64,000 nt of DNA, from assembly GCF_014529535.1 (NCBI RefSeq), contig NW_023503292.1, forward strand, positions 2,744,738-2,808,737, written 5' to 3'. Position 1 is the first letter of the stretch; every line of letters begins with the position of its first letter. Origin of the DNA: Bradysia coprophila. Its lineage: Eukaryota; Arthropoda; Insecta; Diptera; Sciaridae. Shown in pieces: positions 33,062 through 45,160 of the stretch. The translations under genes and the position numbers were made by a program. Below the pieces are notes generated by a model, which worked only from the letters and a program-made list of their open reading frames with translations, did not search any database and was not told the origin of the DNA.

Positions 33062-33144
33062 AGTTTCGTTAAATAAGAGGTACACGTGACAAAACACCAA
33101 TTTCTATTTGAATTTTAAATAGTAAAAACGGGAGGCAAGATCAG

Positions 33145-33150
33145 AATAAA
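33145..33150 (+). terminator. Polyadenylation signal of the clarin-like gene
   Basis: AATAAA, 84 bp after the stop codon. Confidence 0.5.
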
Positions 33151-33273
33151 ATTTTGTTTTTTGCGGGGATGGGTCAACAATTCAATATAATAGCGAGAGC
33201 GAGACGTTATTTATTCGTGGCCCCAAAAAATATTGTTGGAAATATTACAGCCGTTGTCAATGAAATTTAGACA

Positions 33274-33665
33274 TCCCAACAAAAATCTCTTCGAGAAAAG
33301 TGTGACGCAGTCTTTGAAGTACAATTTCTAAAATGAATGATATCGCTAGAGTTGACGCTTTCAGCTTCGTTACGCAAAAATTAAATTTTACACCTAATTA
33401 GTTCAAACAAGCTGGCTTAGTTTTATCTCATCATCTTCCAAATAATTTTACCAAATTTTTTTTACTGGAAACAACAAAAATTTGACCAAAAAAATCTGCG
33501 TCGCAAAGTGGCAGATGTTCAGGAACAGACCTGCAAGAAAATTTATCTGCCACATGCGACGCAGATTTTATTGGTAAAATTTTTGTTGTTTCCAGTCAAA
33601 TTTTTTTTGGTAAAAATTATTTGGCAGATGATGAGATAAAACTAAGCCAGCTTGTTTGAACTAAA
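33274..33665. mobile_element. Foldback MITE (TCCCAACAAAAATCTC family), right end missing
   Basis: Nearly identical to the complete copy at 35118 over its left arm and centre. The right arm stops at GAACTAAA, about 130 bp short of the expected end. Confidence 0.8.
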
Positions 33666-34346
33666 CTCTCTATCTCTCATAAGCCAAAAAATGTTACTCC
33701 TTTCATCCTACGCTCGAGTAGCTCAAAATTTGGTCACTCTGACCAATTTTTCTAATTATTTTTTTGTTCGATTCGTGTGGCGAATACCTTTTATTTGATG
33801 GGTCACACGCCCCTGTATGTTTCAATACAGCTGAGCTACAGCCGAAAACGCGTTCCCGACCTTCAAAAACCACACTCAGAAGCGACTTCGAGGCCAATAA
33901 AACAAAATTCTGATTTTTCCTGGGGTAATGGCGTATAAAATTTTCATTTATGCCCACCCTGAGGCTCCTGCAAAATTTCATGGAGATTGGCTGACTAGTT
34001 TCCGAGATCGACCGTCGATAGATAGATAGACAGATAGATAGAAACATACAGAGTAAGTTGAAACATTTTGATTGTTTGGAAAAAGTCAATTTGGTGTATT
34101 TTGTATGAAAATGACAGATTTCAAAACGATGTATCTCCGGCAATTTTAAACCTATAGTCGAGTGATAGCTCGTTTTGCTCGTATTTGAAGCGAGAATATG
34201 ATAGAATAGGTTTTGTGGTGATATAGACCAAAGGGTAGAAACTTAAATTTTCGGCTATACATAGTTGCCACTCTCAAAAAAATTTCTTCGTCCTTTTTTT
34301 TGGGGTTAGACTGCGTCAAGTCCTCCGCTATCGCTCCGGACATGAT
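33666..34346. repeat. Dispersed repeat with (GATA)n, copy A
   Basis: Collinear with 41762-42480, from TCTCTATCTCTCAT to CCGCTATCGCTCCGGACATG. It includes the internal GATAGATAGA run and several broken ORFs that are not conserved between copies. Confidence 0.75.
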
Positions 34347-34493
34347 GCATTTTCTTCAGCTTGTCCACTCATACAAACGAAAGTGTTTAACGTATTCATA
34401 CTGGTGAAACGCACGCTCATGGCAGTGGTAAAACCGTTCAATAAAGATGTATGAGACACGCCTCAACAAAAAATGTCCCAGCAAGACAGTACG

Positions 34494-34596
34494 CAGTGCC
34501 GGACTGGCTCAAAAAAGCCCTTCGGGCGTTGTATGAAGAAATTTTTCATAAGACCCTTCGTTGCCATTTCTTCAAACAAAAATTAAAAGGCCCTTC
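34494..34596. mobile_element. hAT-type MITE, copy 3, right end missing
   Basis: Matches the CAGTGCCGGACTGG family at 6624 and 16837 to AAAGGCCCTTC, then diverges. Confidence 0.8.
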
Positions 34597-34664
34597 TTAT
34601 ATATTAAGTTATCGTATGTGTCTGTTTTGCGATCTGAAGAGGAATTTGACAACACATGCCGTTG

Positions 34665-34760
34665 AAGAGAACAAAGAACTTGTTGGAGCTGTCAAAACAC
34701 TTGCACAAATTCCTTTGTAAATAGTTTTGACAGCTCTCACAAGTTCTTTGTTCAAAACAA
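34665..34760. repeat. Hairpin around AACAAAGAACTTGT
   Basis: GAACAAAGAACTTGTTGGAG (from 34668) pairs with CTCACAAGTTCTTTGTTC. TGTCAAAAC also pairs inside. Confidence 0.6.
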
Positions 34761-34803
34761 TTTTCCTTCGAAACATTTCCTTCTTCAGGTGTGTGCATAC
34801 GTT

Positions 34804-35061
34804 ACTTATGTTCCATCTTGTAAAAGAGAGCATAAGTTGCTTATGTTCCGTCTAGTAAATGGGAGCATAGCCGAAACCGTTCGGTAATGTTTGAATGAAA
34901 GTGTTATACTTTGTGAACTAACTGATAGAAGAGCCATCTAGCACTGAGTTTGTAAAGTATAACACTTTCATTCAAACATTACCGAACGGTTTCGGAACCA
35001 TAGGTTTTTTATGTTACATGGCAAAAGCTACTTATGTTTCATTCTGTAAATGGGAACATAA
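34804..35061. repeat. Cluster of three CTTATGTTCC...GAGCATAAG mini-hairpins
   Basis: Three ~32-bp hairpins (34804-34836, 34839-34871, 35031-35061). Each has the form CTTATGTTCC, 12-13 bases containing TGTAAA or AGTAAA, then GGGAGCATAAG or a variant. A fourth is at 47597. A 125-bp foldback (34871-34995, ends CCGAAACCGTTCGGTAATG and complement) sits between the second and third. Confidence 0.6.
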
Positions 35062-35117
35062 ACTTAATTTGATTTGATTTATTTTATTTCACGTAATGAA
35101 ACTACAATCTTTCTTTA

Positions 35118-35638
35118 TCCCAACAAAAATCTCTTCGAGAAAAGTGTGACGCAGTCTTTGAAGTACAATTTCTAAAATGAATGATATCGCTAGAGTTGAC
35201 GCTTTCAGCTTCGTTACGCAAAAATTAAATTTTACACCCAATTTTAGTTCAAACAAGCTGGCTTAGTTTTTCTCATCATCTGCCAAATAATTTTTACCAA
35301 GAAAAAATTTGACTGGAAACAACCAAAATTTTACCAAAAAAATCTGCGTCGCATGTGGCAGATAAATTTTCTTGCTGGTCTGTTCCTGAACATTTGCCAC
35401 TTTGCGACGCACATTTTTTTGGTAAAATTTTGGTTGTTTCCAGTCAAATTTTTTTTCGGAAAAATTTAATTGGCAGATGATTAGAAAAACTAAGCCAGCT
35501 TGTTTGAACTAAAATTGGGTGTAAAATTTAATTTTTGCGTAACGAAGCTGAAAGCGTCAACTCTAGCGATATCATTCATTTTAGAAATTGTACTTCAAAG
35601 ACTGCGTCACACTTTTCTCGAAGAGATTTTTGTTGGGA
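35118..35638. mobile_element. Foldback MITE, 521 bp, TA-flanked (Tc1/mariner-type)
   Basis: TCCCAACAAAAATCTCTTCG at the left is matched inverted at the right, with arms continuing for about 240 bp. TA precedes and follows the element (35116-35117 and 35639-35640), as expected for Tc1/mariner-type insertion. There is no ORF. Confidence 0.82.
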
Positions 35639-35696
35639 TATCAGTCGTTTTAGAAGTTTTAGAACACTGCTTTTTATAACAGTTTATTACAAAAAT

Positions 35697-36150
35697 TCGG
35701 AAATTTGGCAAAATTTGAAATTCGAAAATTTGACGAAAATCAAAAATTTGACGAAATTTGAAAATTTGACGAAAATGGAAAATTTGGCGAAAATCGAAAA
35801 TTTGACGAAATTCGAAATTTTGACGAAATTCGAAATTTTGACGAAATTCGAAAATTTGACGAAATTGGAAAATTTGACGAAATTGGAAAATTCGACGAAA
35901 TTGGAAAATTCGACGAAATTCGAAAATTTGACGAAATTCGAAAATTTGACGAAATTCGAAAATTTGACGAAAATCGAAAATTTGACGAAAATCGAAAATT
36001 TGACGAAAATCGAAAATTTGACGAAAATCGAAAATTTGACGAAAATCGAAAATTTGACGAAAATCGAAAATTTGACGAAATTTGAAATTTGACGAAATTT
36101 GAAATTTGACGAAAATCGAAAATTTGACGAAATTCGAAAATTTGACGAAG
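35697..36150. repeat. 18-bp minisatellite GAAATTCGAAAATTTGAC
   Basis: About 25 units alternate GAAATTCGAAAATTTGAC and GAAAATCGAAAATTTGAC. Several frames on both strands stay open across it only because 18 is a multiple of three and the unit lacks stops; they are not genes. Variants with TTGG instead of TTCG cluster near 35860-35910. Confidence 0.9.
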
Positions 36151-36245
36151 AAAGTAATTCTCTATCTGCCACCATTCAAGAAATATCTCCAAAATCCCAA
36201 TTTACCCACCCATTTCCAACTTTCGACATTTTTCACATGGCACAT
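36146..36245. repeat. Fragment of the 41.6-kb dispersed repeat
   Basis: GAAGAAAGTAATTCTCTATC through ACTTTCGACATTTTTCACAT matches 41630-41712. It abuts the minisatellite. Confidence 0.65.
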
Positions 36246-36448
36246 TTCGCCTAGATGTGGAACACACTTTAAATTTGCCGCGTTATTACATTCAGTCATA
36301 TGTCAACGTACTACGAACATCGTCATAGATTCATACTAGATTTTCTGACATTTGACAATTCGACCAGCAAAATCTAAATCAAATAGTTGACCGACGTTGT
36401 TTAAGCCGTTAAAAATAATAAAAATAGCAAATAAAACAATCGGTGAAA

Positions 36449-39400
36449 ATGGTGAGTACACTTATAATAATAAAACAAATTTATGTTCTACAAATTCAAC
36501 GCTAGATAACGAATATCTCGCGATTTTCCTCTTCAATTTCGGTAACATAACAAATTGAGGTTAGAAACCGTTTGAACGGATTGAACATATAAACGAAAAA
36601 TTTGCTGGTAAATTCCGTAACAAATATTGAAAATAGTGTGCACGTCAAGCTTTTCCTCAATTACAGTATTTGTGAACGGACCAAGCCAAATTTCTTAGTA
36701 AAATTGACAATACAAAAAATTGATCGCGTTTGTTCCATTGCAGCCTTTGACGAACGCAGAAAGAAGAAAAAAATATGTCGAAAAATTGAAGGCAAACGGT
36801 GAATACGAATCGTTCAAACAAAAAAAGGCTGCTAGTGAGAAGGCGAGACGCGATAGGCTGAAAATTGGATTGGACAAGCTTCCGAAAGCCGAACGTGAGA
36901 AGGTGAAACGAGTAAATCGAACTTACATGCGAAAGAAGGTTGCTGAATATCGACAACGAAAAAAAGGTTTGCCGGTTGAGAAAACTGGTACATCGTCGAA
37001 TGCATCGAATTTATCGGAAGGTCAATCGGAAGCTGGGTACAAAACGACGAGTGCTCTGCACAAGGCCGTTGCAAAGTTAAAACGAGCACTACCGTCAACG
37101 AGCGGTAAGAAGAAAGAGGCAGTTTCAAAACTTCTGCTGACATTCGATGAGAATGATCAAAGCGACATTGCAAGACGAGTAAGCGGAGTCAAGACGCGAC
37201 CCACAAGAGCGCTTAGCTCTGGCATAACCGATTCAGTAATATCATTCTACGAGAGGGATGACGTTAGCCGAATGTCACCCAACATGCGAGATTGCCGGAA
37301 ATTTGTTGATCCGAAGACTGGTGTCAAGGAAGAAAAGCAAATTCGTTATCTGATGTACAAGCTGAGTGATGTCTATGATATGTTTGTACGACATTTTCAA
37401 AACGGTAAGACCTCATATCTTCTTTCCACATACAAAACCAATGTCCCCGAAAAATTTACAACATATTTAACGATTCGTAAGCCAACAAATATTTCGTAAA
37501 TGATTCATGGCACACCTTACCAGTGCTATGTTCATGGTTTTCATACCATTACAATGTTCCCACGTATAGATGATTTTTGACTTTAGATATTCTTCCATCG
37601 ACTTCTCAAATTTGTAAGCTGATTTTGCTTTGTCTTTCGATTTATTATAGGTGATGATACGATGGAAGTACCTTTAAAATTGACAAAATTCACCGAACTC
37701 CGACCAAATCACGTAAAATTGGTTAACCAAACGCCGCTTGAAACCTGTTTTTGTATTCACCACTCAAATTTCATTATGTGTTGTCAAGCACTGAATCGTT
37801 ATTTGCCAGAGTTTCCCCAAAATGGTCCTGAACTTGAACGTTTGCTCATTTGCGACAAACCGAAGAAAAACTGCTGGCTACGTTCCTGTTCGGTGTGTTC
37901 CGACTCTCAGATTCGAAAATTAATTGAAGACATCGTCAAACGTTCAGGAGTCAGATTGAAAAGTCAAGCGAAGTGGACGCAGTGGCGGAAAAATGACGAA
38001 ACAAATCGGTTCCAAAAATACGTAATACCGGGAAAATTGAGTGATCTACAAAGCTACTTTATGAATATTATGCCCGAATTCCTTAAGCACACATACACGA
38101 AACGAAGTCAGGCAGCAACGTTCGAGAAAGACACTCAAGAAGTCCGAAAATCAAAAGGAAGGATTGCTCTTATCCAGATTGATTTTGCCGAATGCTTCAA
38201 CTGCGAAGCCCAAGAGGAGGTGCAATCGGCGCATTGGAACCAAGCCACCGTGTGATAACTATTTTGCTCTTCGTTTTTAATTTTAAAATTCAGACGCACA
38301 CAGCGCTATTGAAGTAGTGAATCTATTAGCCCATTGTTGGCTTGAAAATACAAAGTCAACTGACAAAAAATCATTTTAGCTTTTAAAATTTGGCTGGACA
38401 ATTCAGAAATTGAATCTAAATTTTTAATATTTCTCCATTTTTGAATGTTGCGTGTGTGCCACTGATGAATTTTCATGAATTTTTTTAAAACAAAAATTCA
38501 TGAAAATTTAGATCAAGAAAATTCGTAAATATCGGAACTAATTTTCAACTGAAAATTTTCAAATATTTTCGAACTTCTCGTTGTAGTGTGTGTTTGTGTA
38601 TTTATTTGTGTGTACATTTGTATTTTTAATATTTCTCCATTTTTTGAATGTTGCGTGTGTGCCACTGATGAATTTTCATGAATTTTTTTAAAACAAAAAT
38701 TCATGAAAATTTAGATCAAGAAAATTCGTAAATATCGGAACTAATTTTCAACTGAAAATTTTCAAATATTTTCGAACTTCTCGTTGTAGTGTGTGTTTGT
38801 GTATTTATTTGTGTGTACATTTGTATTTTTAATATTTCTCCATTTTTTGAATGTTGCGTGTGTGCCACTGATGAATTTTCATGAATTTTTTTAAAACAAA
38901 AATTCATGAAAATTTAGATCAAGAAAATTCGTAAATATCGGAACTAATTTTCAACTGAAAATTTTCAAATATTTTCGAACTTCTCGTTGTAGTGTGTGTT
39001 TGTGTATTTATTTGTGTGTACATTTGTATTTTTAATATTTCTCCATTTTTTGAATGTTGCGTGTGTGCCACTGATGAATTTTCATGAATTTTTTTAAAAC
39101 AAAAATTCATGAAAATTTAGATCAAGAAAATTCGTAAATATCGGAACTAATTTTCAACTGAAAATTTTCAAATATTTTCGAACTTCTCGTTGTAGTGTGT
39201 GTTTGTGTATTTATTTGTGTGTACATTTGTATTTTTAATATTTCTCCATTTTTTGAATGTTGCGTGTGTGCCACTGATGAATTTTCATGATTTTTTTTTA
39301 AACAAAAATTCATGAAAATTTAGATCAAGAAAATTCGTAAATATCTGAACTCATTTTCAACTGATAATTTTCAAATATTTTCGAACTTCTCGTTGTAGTG

Positions 39401-40059
39401 TGTGTTTGTGTATTTATTTGTGTGTGCATTTGTATGTGTGATCAGCTTTTAACCAAAATTTTCTTTCATCTCTTTAGGTCAGTTTGTTTACTTCTTGTTT
39501 GAAGTTTGGAATGAATACTTTGCCCCAAGTAATTTGTTCAGATGATTCATCGCATACGAAGTTTGAAATTGCGATTTATTTATTTAAAGTTTTATCGAAA
39601 CTCCCATCAAAGACAAAAGTCTTAAAAATCTGGAGCGACGGCCCCACCAGTCAATTTAAAAATAAATTTACTGGTGCGCTCATTCAGCTTCTCGAAAAAA
39701 AATTTAAAATTACAATTTTTTGGAATTTTTTTGCCACGTCCCATGGAAAGGGATGTGTTGATGGTTTGGGCGCTGTCGTTAAGAATAGAGTAAGACGACT
39801 TGTGAAATCGCGACGAGTGACCGTTAATAGTGCCAGCGATTTCGTCGACGCCTTCAATCTTGAAAATTCAGTAATTGCTGTCATCAACCTGAACGTATCT
39901 GAGGCCACCAAAATTCGTCGTGAATTAAAGCTTGACGAAGTATTTAATTCCGCTCAATCAGTACCTCATATATTCAGCTATCATCAATTACAAGTGGCTT
40001 CAAATAAAGTAATCGGCTCTTGTACCTCTGAGGAAGGCTACACCGTCAACGTTAAGTAG
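36449..40059 (+). CDS. RNase-H-like (transposase-type) basic protein, four exons, 614 aa
   Basis: Exons: 36449-36451 (ATG only), 36744-37404, 37651-38249, 39478-40059. All introns are GT-AG and the phases agree, giving one open frame. Residues 2-75 are very basic (NAERRKKYVEKLKANGEYESFKQ...), probably nucleic-acid binding. The C-terminal half carries IQIDFAE (D398), EEVQSAHWNQ (H415), KIWSDGPTSQFKNKF (D475) and WNFFATSHGKGCVDGLG (H510, D516). The order suggests an RNase-H-like fold with three acidic residues. Similar proteins are scattered in arthropod genomes, some annotated as Cc8L18.2-like. C and H pairs in exon 3 (CFCIHHSNFIMCC, CWLRSCSVC) may bind zinc. No terminal inverted repeat was found, so it may be a domesticated gene or an element with unrecognised ends. 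AATAAA is at 40300. The function is not established. Confidence 0.75.
38421..39434. repeat. 203-bp tandem array, five copies, inside intron 3
   Basis: Units start at 38421, 38623, 38826, 39029 and 39232 (TTTTTAATATTTCTCC). Copies 2 to 4 are almost identical; the fifth has several changes. Each unit contains a palindrome, AATTTTCATGAATTTTT against AAAAATTCATGAAAATT. The four 63-codon minus-strand frames are repeat shadows. Confidence 0.95.
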
Positions 40060-40299
40060 TTTTATCATTTTGATTTGTTTGTTCTGATTTATTTACATTT
40101 TTTAAATTCTTTGTTGGACTCTTTGTATTAATTATTTTGTATTCATTTCTCCGTTGCTTTTCTTTCTTCTTTATTTCATATCTCTTTATGTTTTAGTTTT
40201 TGATAGAATTTGTACGAAGTTTCTAATTTTTTTTATTTTCAAATACTTGACTAATTTGTAATGTAGAGTGTCCACAATGGCTGTGAACTGTTTTTTTTA

Positions 40300-40305
40300 A
40301 ATAAA
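40300..40305 (+). terminator. Polyadenylation signal of the RNase-H-like gene
   Basis: AATAAA, 240 bp after the stop. Confidence 0.5.
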
Positions 40306-40817
40306 CAATGAAAATAGTTGTAGATCAAGAATTGTAATCTCTTGACTTTCGTCATATTTGTAGACAAATTGATTTTTTGTAATAAAAACTAAATTGAATC
40401 CAACATTCGTCTTTCTTGAATCATTCATTTCATAAGGCTCGGAACAGGTCAGGTAGGCCTGAAACCTAAACTGAATAACCATGAAACCATGGGACGAAAA
40501 CCACGGTTTTAGTTAAATCTGAAACAGGTCTGGTCAGGTCATGTTTAATTTGGAATATACCATTTCAGATCAAGCCTAGAGTCTCATAGCACACGTCCCA
40601 AACCAATGTTTTAACGAATAGTAATGCAAAATCACTTTCTGATTCTGGAAAATAACGGTAAGGCGTTAACTATAACGGTAGCATATAGCACGCTATACGT
40701 AAAGTGCAACGAATCACTTGTTCTATGAATCATAAAGTCATTTTGCATTTTTATTATTGCCGATGACATGAAGTTATCGAGGAATCTAACACACAGTGCT
40801 AAAAGAACGCACTTTTA
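40306..40817. other. Non-coding stretch
   Basis: Nothing recognised. Confidence 0.4.
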
Positions 40818-40946
40818 AACTACGTAAAATGTGAACTCGCACACGCAAGTTTATTGATGTATTTTGGCCATGTCATCGACTTAATGACTCCTTTTACAAA
40901 ATTTTGGTATCGAAAAATCGTGTGCGAGTACACCTTTTACGTAGTT
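40818..40946. repeat. TIR element (AACTACGTAAAA), 129 bp
   Basis: AACTACGTAAAATGTGAACT with CGCACACG on the left is matched by CGTGTGCGAGTACACC and TTTTACGTAGTT on the right. No clear target duplication. Confidence 0.7.
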
Positions 40947-41576
40947 GAAAAATATGTTGTTTTAGCACCGTGTGCCAAATTACCACACGCCGACATCAAT
41001 TGCAACCTTAGTTGCCATTTGCGATTATCAATATCATCCATATATCTAACATCAAACTGAACCATACACATAATTAGACATAATTTCATTAACTGATTTA
41101 TTTCGAATTTGAATTTTGCCCGCAACGTTTGGTACGTCTGGTACACTCACCATTCTTAGATAGAAAGTGTAATAGATTTTGTAATGATGGTAGCATTTTA
41201 CGTAGTTTTGGTATGTAAAATGGAAACAAAGATTATCTCACGCAATACAATTAATTTCGAACGCTTTTATGTGTGGGAGTGATTAATCAATTTTAGTAAA
41301 CAAATTGCACTAAAAAAAATTTCGGATACCGCGTCTTTTTCTAATAAATTTCGACTTTTAAGTTGTGATTCCGCAAAGTGTTAAATGGAAAACGGCGACA
41401 TATTTACAATATTTTCTGTTATTTTGTATGAGTCAAGGGCTTTTTATTTTTATATTTTCAATGTTTATTGTTTCAATAATGTGAAAACGAACAGCGTTTC
41501 ATATATACATCCCCGAATAATTGTGAAAATGTTGAAAAGCAAGGACACCTCTCAATAAGTCTCAAATGAAATGTGC
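40947..41576. other. Non-coding stretch
   Basis: Nothing recognised. Confidence 0.4.
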
Positions 41577-42480
41577 CATATGCCCCTCTGTTCTACTCGT
41601 AAAACTCTGAGACTTTGCCGAAGAAAGTAACTCTCTATCTGTCACCACTCAAGAAATACCTCTAAAAACATAATTGACCCACCCATTTCCAACTTTCGAC
41701 ATTTTTCACATATGCCCCTCTGTTCTACTCGTAAAACTCTGAGACTTTGCCGAAGAAAGTAATTCTCTATCTCTCATAACCCAAAAAATATTAGTCCTTT
41801 CATCCTACGCTCGAGTAGCTCAAAATTTGGTCACTCTAATCACTCTAGCTCAAACGAATCTGCCCCGATTTTTTTAATTATTTTTTTGTTCGAATCGTGT
41901 TACGAATACCTTTCATTTGATGGCTCGCACGCCTCTGTAGGTTTCAATACAGCTAAGCTACAGCCGAAAACGCGTTCCCGACCCTCGAAAACCACACTCA
42001 GAAACCACTTCGAGGCCAATAAAACAAAATTCTGGTTTTTCCTGGGGTAATGGCGTATCACATATTCATTTTTATGCCCACCCTGAGACTCCTGCAAAAT
42101 TTCATGGAGATTGGCTGACTGGTTTCCGAGATCGACCGTCGATAGATAGATAGATAGATAGATATATAGAAACATACAGAGTAAGTTGAAAGATTTTGAT
42201 TGTTTGGGAACAGTCAATTTGGTATATTTTGTATGAAAAGTGACCAATTTCAAAACGATGTATCTCCGGCAATTTTAAACCTACTTAGTCGAGTGATAGC
42301 TCGTTTTGCTCGTATTTGAAGCGAGAATATGATAGATTATGTTTTGTGGTGATAAAAACCAAAGGGTAGAAACTGAAATGTTCGACTATACATAGTTGCC
42401 GCGTCTCAAAAAAATTTCTTTGTTCTTTTTTTGGGGGTTAGACTGCGTCAAGTCCTCCGCTATCGCTCCGGACATGATAT
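41577..42480. repeat. Dispersed repeat with (GATA)n, copy B, with internal 131-bp duplication
   Basis: ATATGCCCCTCTGTTCTACT occurs at 41577 and again at 41708, a 131-bp partial tandem duplication. From 41762 the sequence follows copy A at 33666 to GCTCCGGACATGAT. Confidence 0.75.
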
Positions 42481-42599
42481 TATAAAGATGATTCTTAAAT
42501 AATGACACTCCCACTGTGAGTACTTCCTACGGGGCTAAAAAGTCTTGAAATTTTGTAGCCGCATAATAAAAGATTAATTTAGATAGACCATAATAGGCT

Positions 42600-43319
42600 T
42601 ATGCTACAACAGTTAAGTGAAGAGGCGAGCAAAGTTGGCCTCAAGATGAACTTATCGAAAACAAAAGTCATGACCAACATCGGGGACGATAGAGAAATCA
42701 AAATTGGTGACACTGTCATTGAACGAGTCGACAGCTATGTATATCTAGGACATAAACTGAAGTTAGGTCTGGACAACCAAACTGCAGAAATAAGACGTAG
42801 GATTGGTCTTGCATGGGCAGCGTTCGGAAAACTCAGACTAATTTTCAAAAGCAAAATGAATAATAGTCTGAAACGCAAAGTTTTCGACACTTGTGTCCTT
42901 CCAGTGCTCACTTATGGAGCGGAAACGTTAACTTTAACAAAAGCATCCGAAGATAAATTGAGAGTGACACAAAGAGCCATGGAACGGAGTATGCTTGGAA
43001 TAACACTCAGAGACAGAATGACGAATCAATGGATTCGACAACAAACCAGGGTCGTTGATGTCATGGAAAGAATAGCATCTCTGAAATGGAGCTGGGCGGG
43101 ACATATTGCAAGAAGGACAGACGAACGTTGGACCAAAAAGATCATGAACTGGCGACCATATAAAAGACGAGCTATAGGTAGACCACCAGAGAGATGGACA
43201 AACGGAATTAAGAATATTGCAGGTACAAACTGGCAGCAAATGGCAATGGATCGTACGAAATGGAAAGAAGTTGGAGAGGCCTACATCCAGCAGTGGATAG
43301 AAACAGGCTGAAAAAGAAG
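42600..43319 (+). mobile_element. 5'-truncated RTE LINE copy with 10-bp target duplication
   Basis: Exact ATAATAGGCT at 42590-42599 and 43320-43329. Truncated within the RT, just after the FADD motif. Confidence 0.92.
42601..43311 (+). pseudogene. RTE ORF fragment, C-terminal 236 codons
   Basis: Open from MLQQLSEEASKVGLKMNLSK to the normal stop, and retains VIERV. It lacks all catalytic RT motifs, so it is a dead 3' fragment. Confidence 0.9.
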
Positions 43320-43329
43320 ATAATAGGCT

Positions 43330-43730
43330 AACAGCGTCAAGGAAATATAAACCACATTCTGATAGCCAAATTTCAATCTAAATCATTGTAAAACATGTTC
43401 AAATAATAAGAAACGTTGGCCAAAAAATGTGATACAATCGGGCCTCTCTCTCATTGATCGTGAATTATTCTTCCTCTCGTTGATCATGCACGGTGTATCG
43501 TTGCAAGGTCGAAAGGAAATGTGTTGCCTCTCGTCGCAATCATAAATAATATAAGCCGGCAAATACACCAGAACACAAATCTGACAATGCTTATAATTGA
43601 CGTATCAATACATTGAGCATGTATGTGTTTTGACATCCTTAACTTCGATCCGAACAAGCATCCATTGTACATATTAGCAATGAAAGTATACTCTACAGGT
43701 ATGGTCTAATGTCAAAATTTGTATAGATAA
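43330..43730. other. Non-coding stretch
   Basis: Nothing recognised. Confidence 0.4.
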
Positions 43731-45160
43731 CACAGATAAAAACATATACCTAGATCTAAATCTTTTTGGGATTAACAGTACGCGACCGAATCTTTTTTAG
43801 AAAATAAATTTAATCCCTTCAGTGATTACTTGAACTTATCCTCAAATGAGTAATACCTAGAGGAATTACGTTTAAATCTTTTATGCCCTGACTTTTGACA
43901 CTTGTTTACTATGCGTTGAAATGAAAATCTCATTTTAATATGATCGCACTGTTATTTGTAGTGCTATAAAAAGTATAATTCGAACCCATTCTACTTTTAC
44001 TTTAGAATTGTTTTTTAATAAAAAACATTTTTTTAGTATATGGTTAGACTATAGTTTTTTAGGTGTTTTTATCTGAACATCTGATGAGAAGAAGTTTTTT
44101 TTGTGAATCTGGAATGAGAAATGTTTTTATTAAACAGAATTTTTTTTTTAAATTTACCTGACGAGATTTGGTTCCGACACCTCCTGCACTCCAGTCGACG
44201 ATCGTCAGTTGAACCGAAGATCGTCAGTTCATTTTCATTTTTATATTCTTCTGTAGTTTTTTTACCATTTTTATTTATAAATTATTCAACAATTTAAATT
44301 CAAAAATGTTTATTGTCCCATAGTAATATGAATTAGTTGAGCGCTAAAATTGGGTTTCTTTCCATCAATTTTGAATTTCTCTATATCTATGCTATATTTG
44401 TGATGCCTACCACAGATAAAAACATATACCTAGATCTAAATCTTTTTGGGATTAACAGTACGCGACCGAATCTTTTTTAGAATTTAAATTTAATCCCCTC
44501 AGGGATGACTTGAACTTATCCCCAAATGAGTAATCCCTAGAGGAATTAAAATTTAATCTTTTAGGTCCTGACGTTTGACACTTGTTTACTAGTTTACTCA
44601 TTTTAATATGATCTAAATGTTATTTGTAATGCAATAAAAAAAATTATTCTAACCCTTCCTACTTTTACTTCAGAAAAAAAAAATTAAAAAAACGATTTTT
44701 ACGGATATTATGATATTATAGTTTTTATCTAAACGTCTGATATGAGAAGAAGCTTTATTGTGAATCTGGAATGAGAAATGTTTTTATTAAACAGAAATTA
44801 TTATTTTTTTATTTACCTGACGAGATTTGATCTTGGGACCTCCTGCACTGCAGTCTACGATCTTACCACTGCTGCAATTTGTTCTTAATCCCAACGTGGC
44901 TTATTGAGAACCGTTGTTTCAATGAAACTAATTCCTCGTGGGATTAAAATTCAAATTGCCAAATGACAAGATGACACTTCAAACCTCAATATTTTTTCAT
45001 GATTTTCATTTTTATATTCTTCTGAAGTTTTCTTACCATTTTTTATAAGAACAATTTAAATTCAAAAATGTCTGGTTTCCCGTGGTAATGGGGATCGTTC
45101 GCCTTCCTGCCAATTTCGATCTAGAATTTCTCTATATCTATACTACCTTTGTAATGTTTA
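43731..45160. repeat. ~0.68-kb sequence present twice in tandem
   Basis: ACAGATAAAAACATATACCT begins at 43732 and again at 44412. The two copies stay alignable through AGTACGCGACCGAATC, TTTACCTGACGAGATTTG and TGAATTTCTCTATATCTA or its variant. Copy 2 retains about 80 bp that copy 1 lacks near the tRNA-like part. Confidence 0.75.
44815..44880 (-). other. tRNA-like SINE head candidate
   Basis: On the minus strand, GCAGCAGTGGTAAGATCG (A-box-like) is followed 20-odd bases later by GAGGTCCCAAGATCAAATC (B-box-like). A more decayed version is in the other tandem copy near 44160. Confidence 0.35.

Noticed and set aside
35697..36150. CRISPR array
   Set aside because: There are no unique spacers; the units are contiguous 18-bp repeats.
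35535..36192. Long repetitive ORFs on both strands (KIENLTKF and SSNFRF-type repeats)
   Set aside because: They are products of an 18-bp minisatellite open in several frames at once; no unique sequence or start context supports a protein.
38513..39313. Four identical 63-codon minus-strand ORFs
   Set aside because: They are the same frame in each 203-bp tandem unit, within an intron of the opposite-strand gene.
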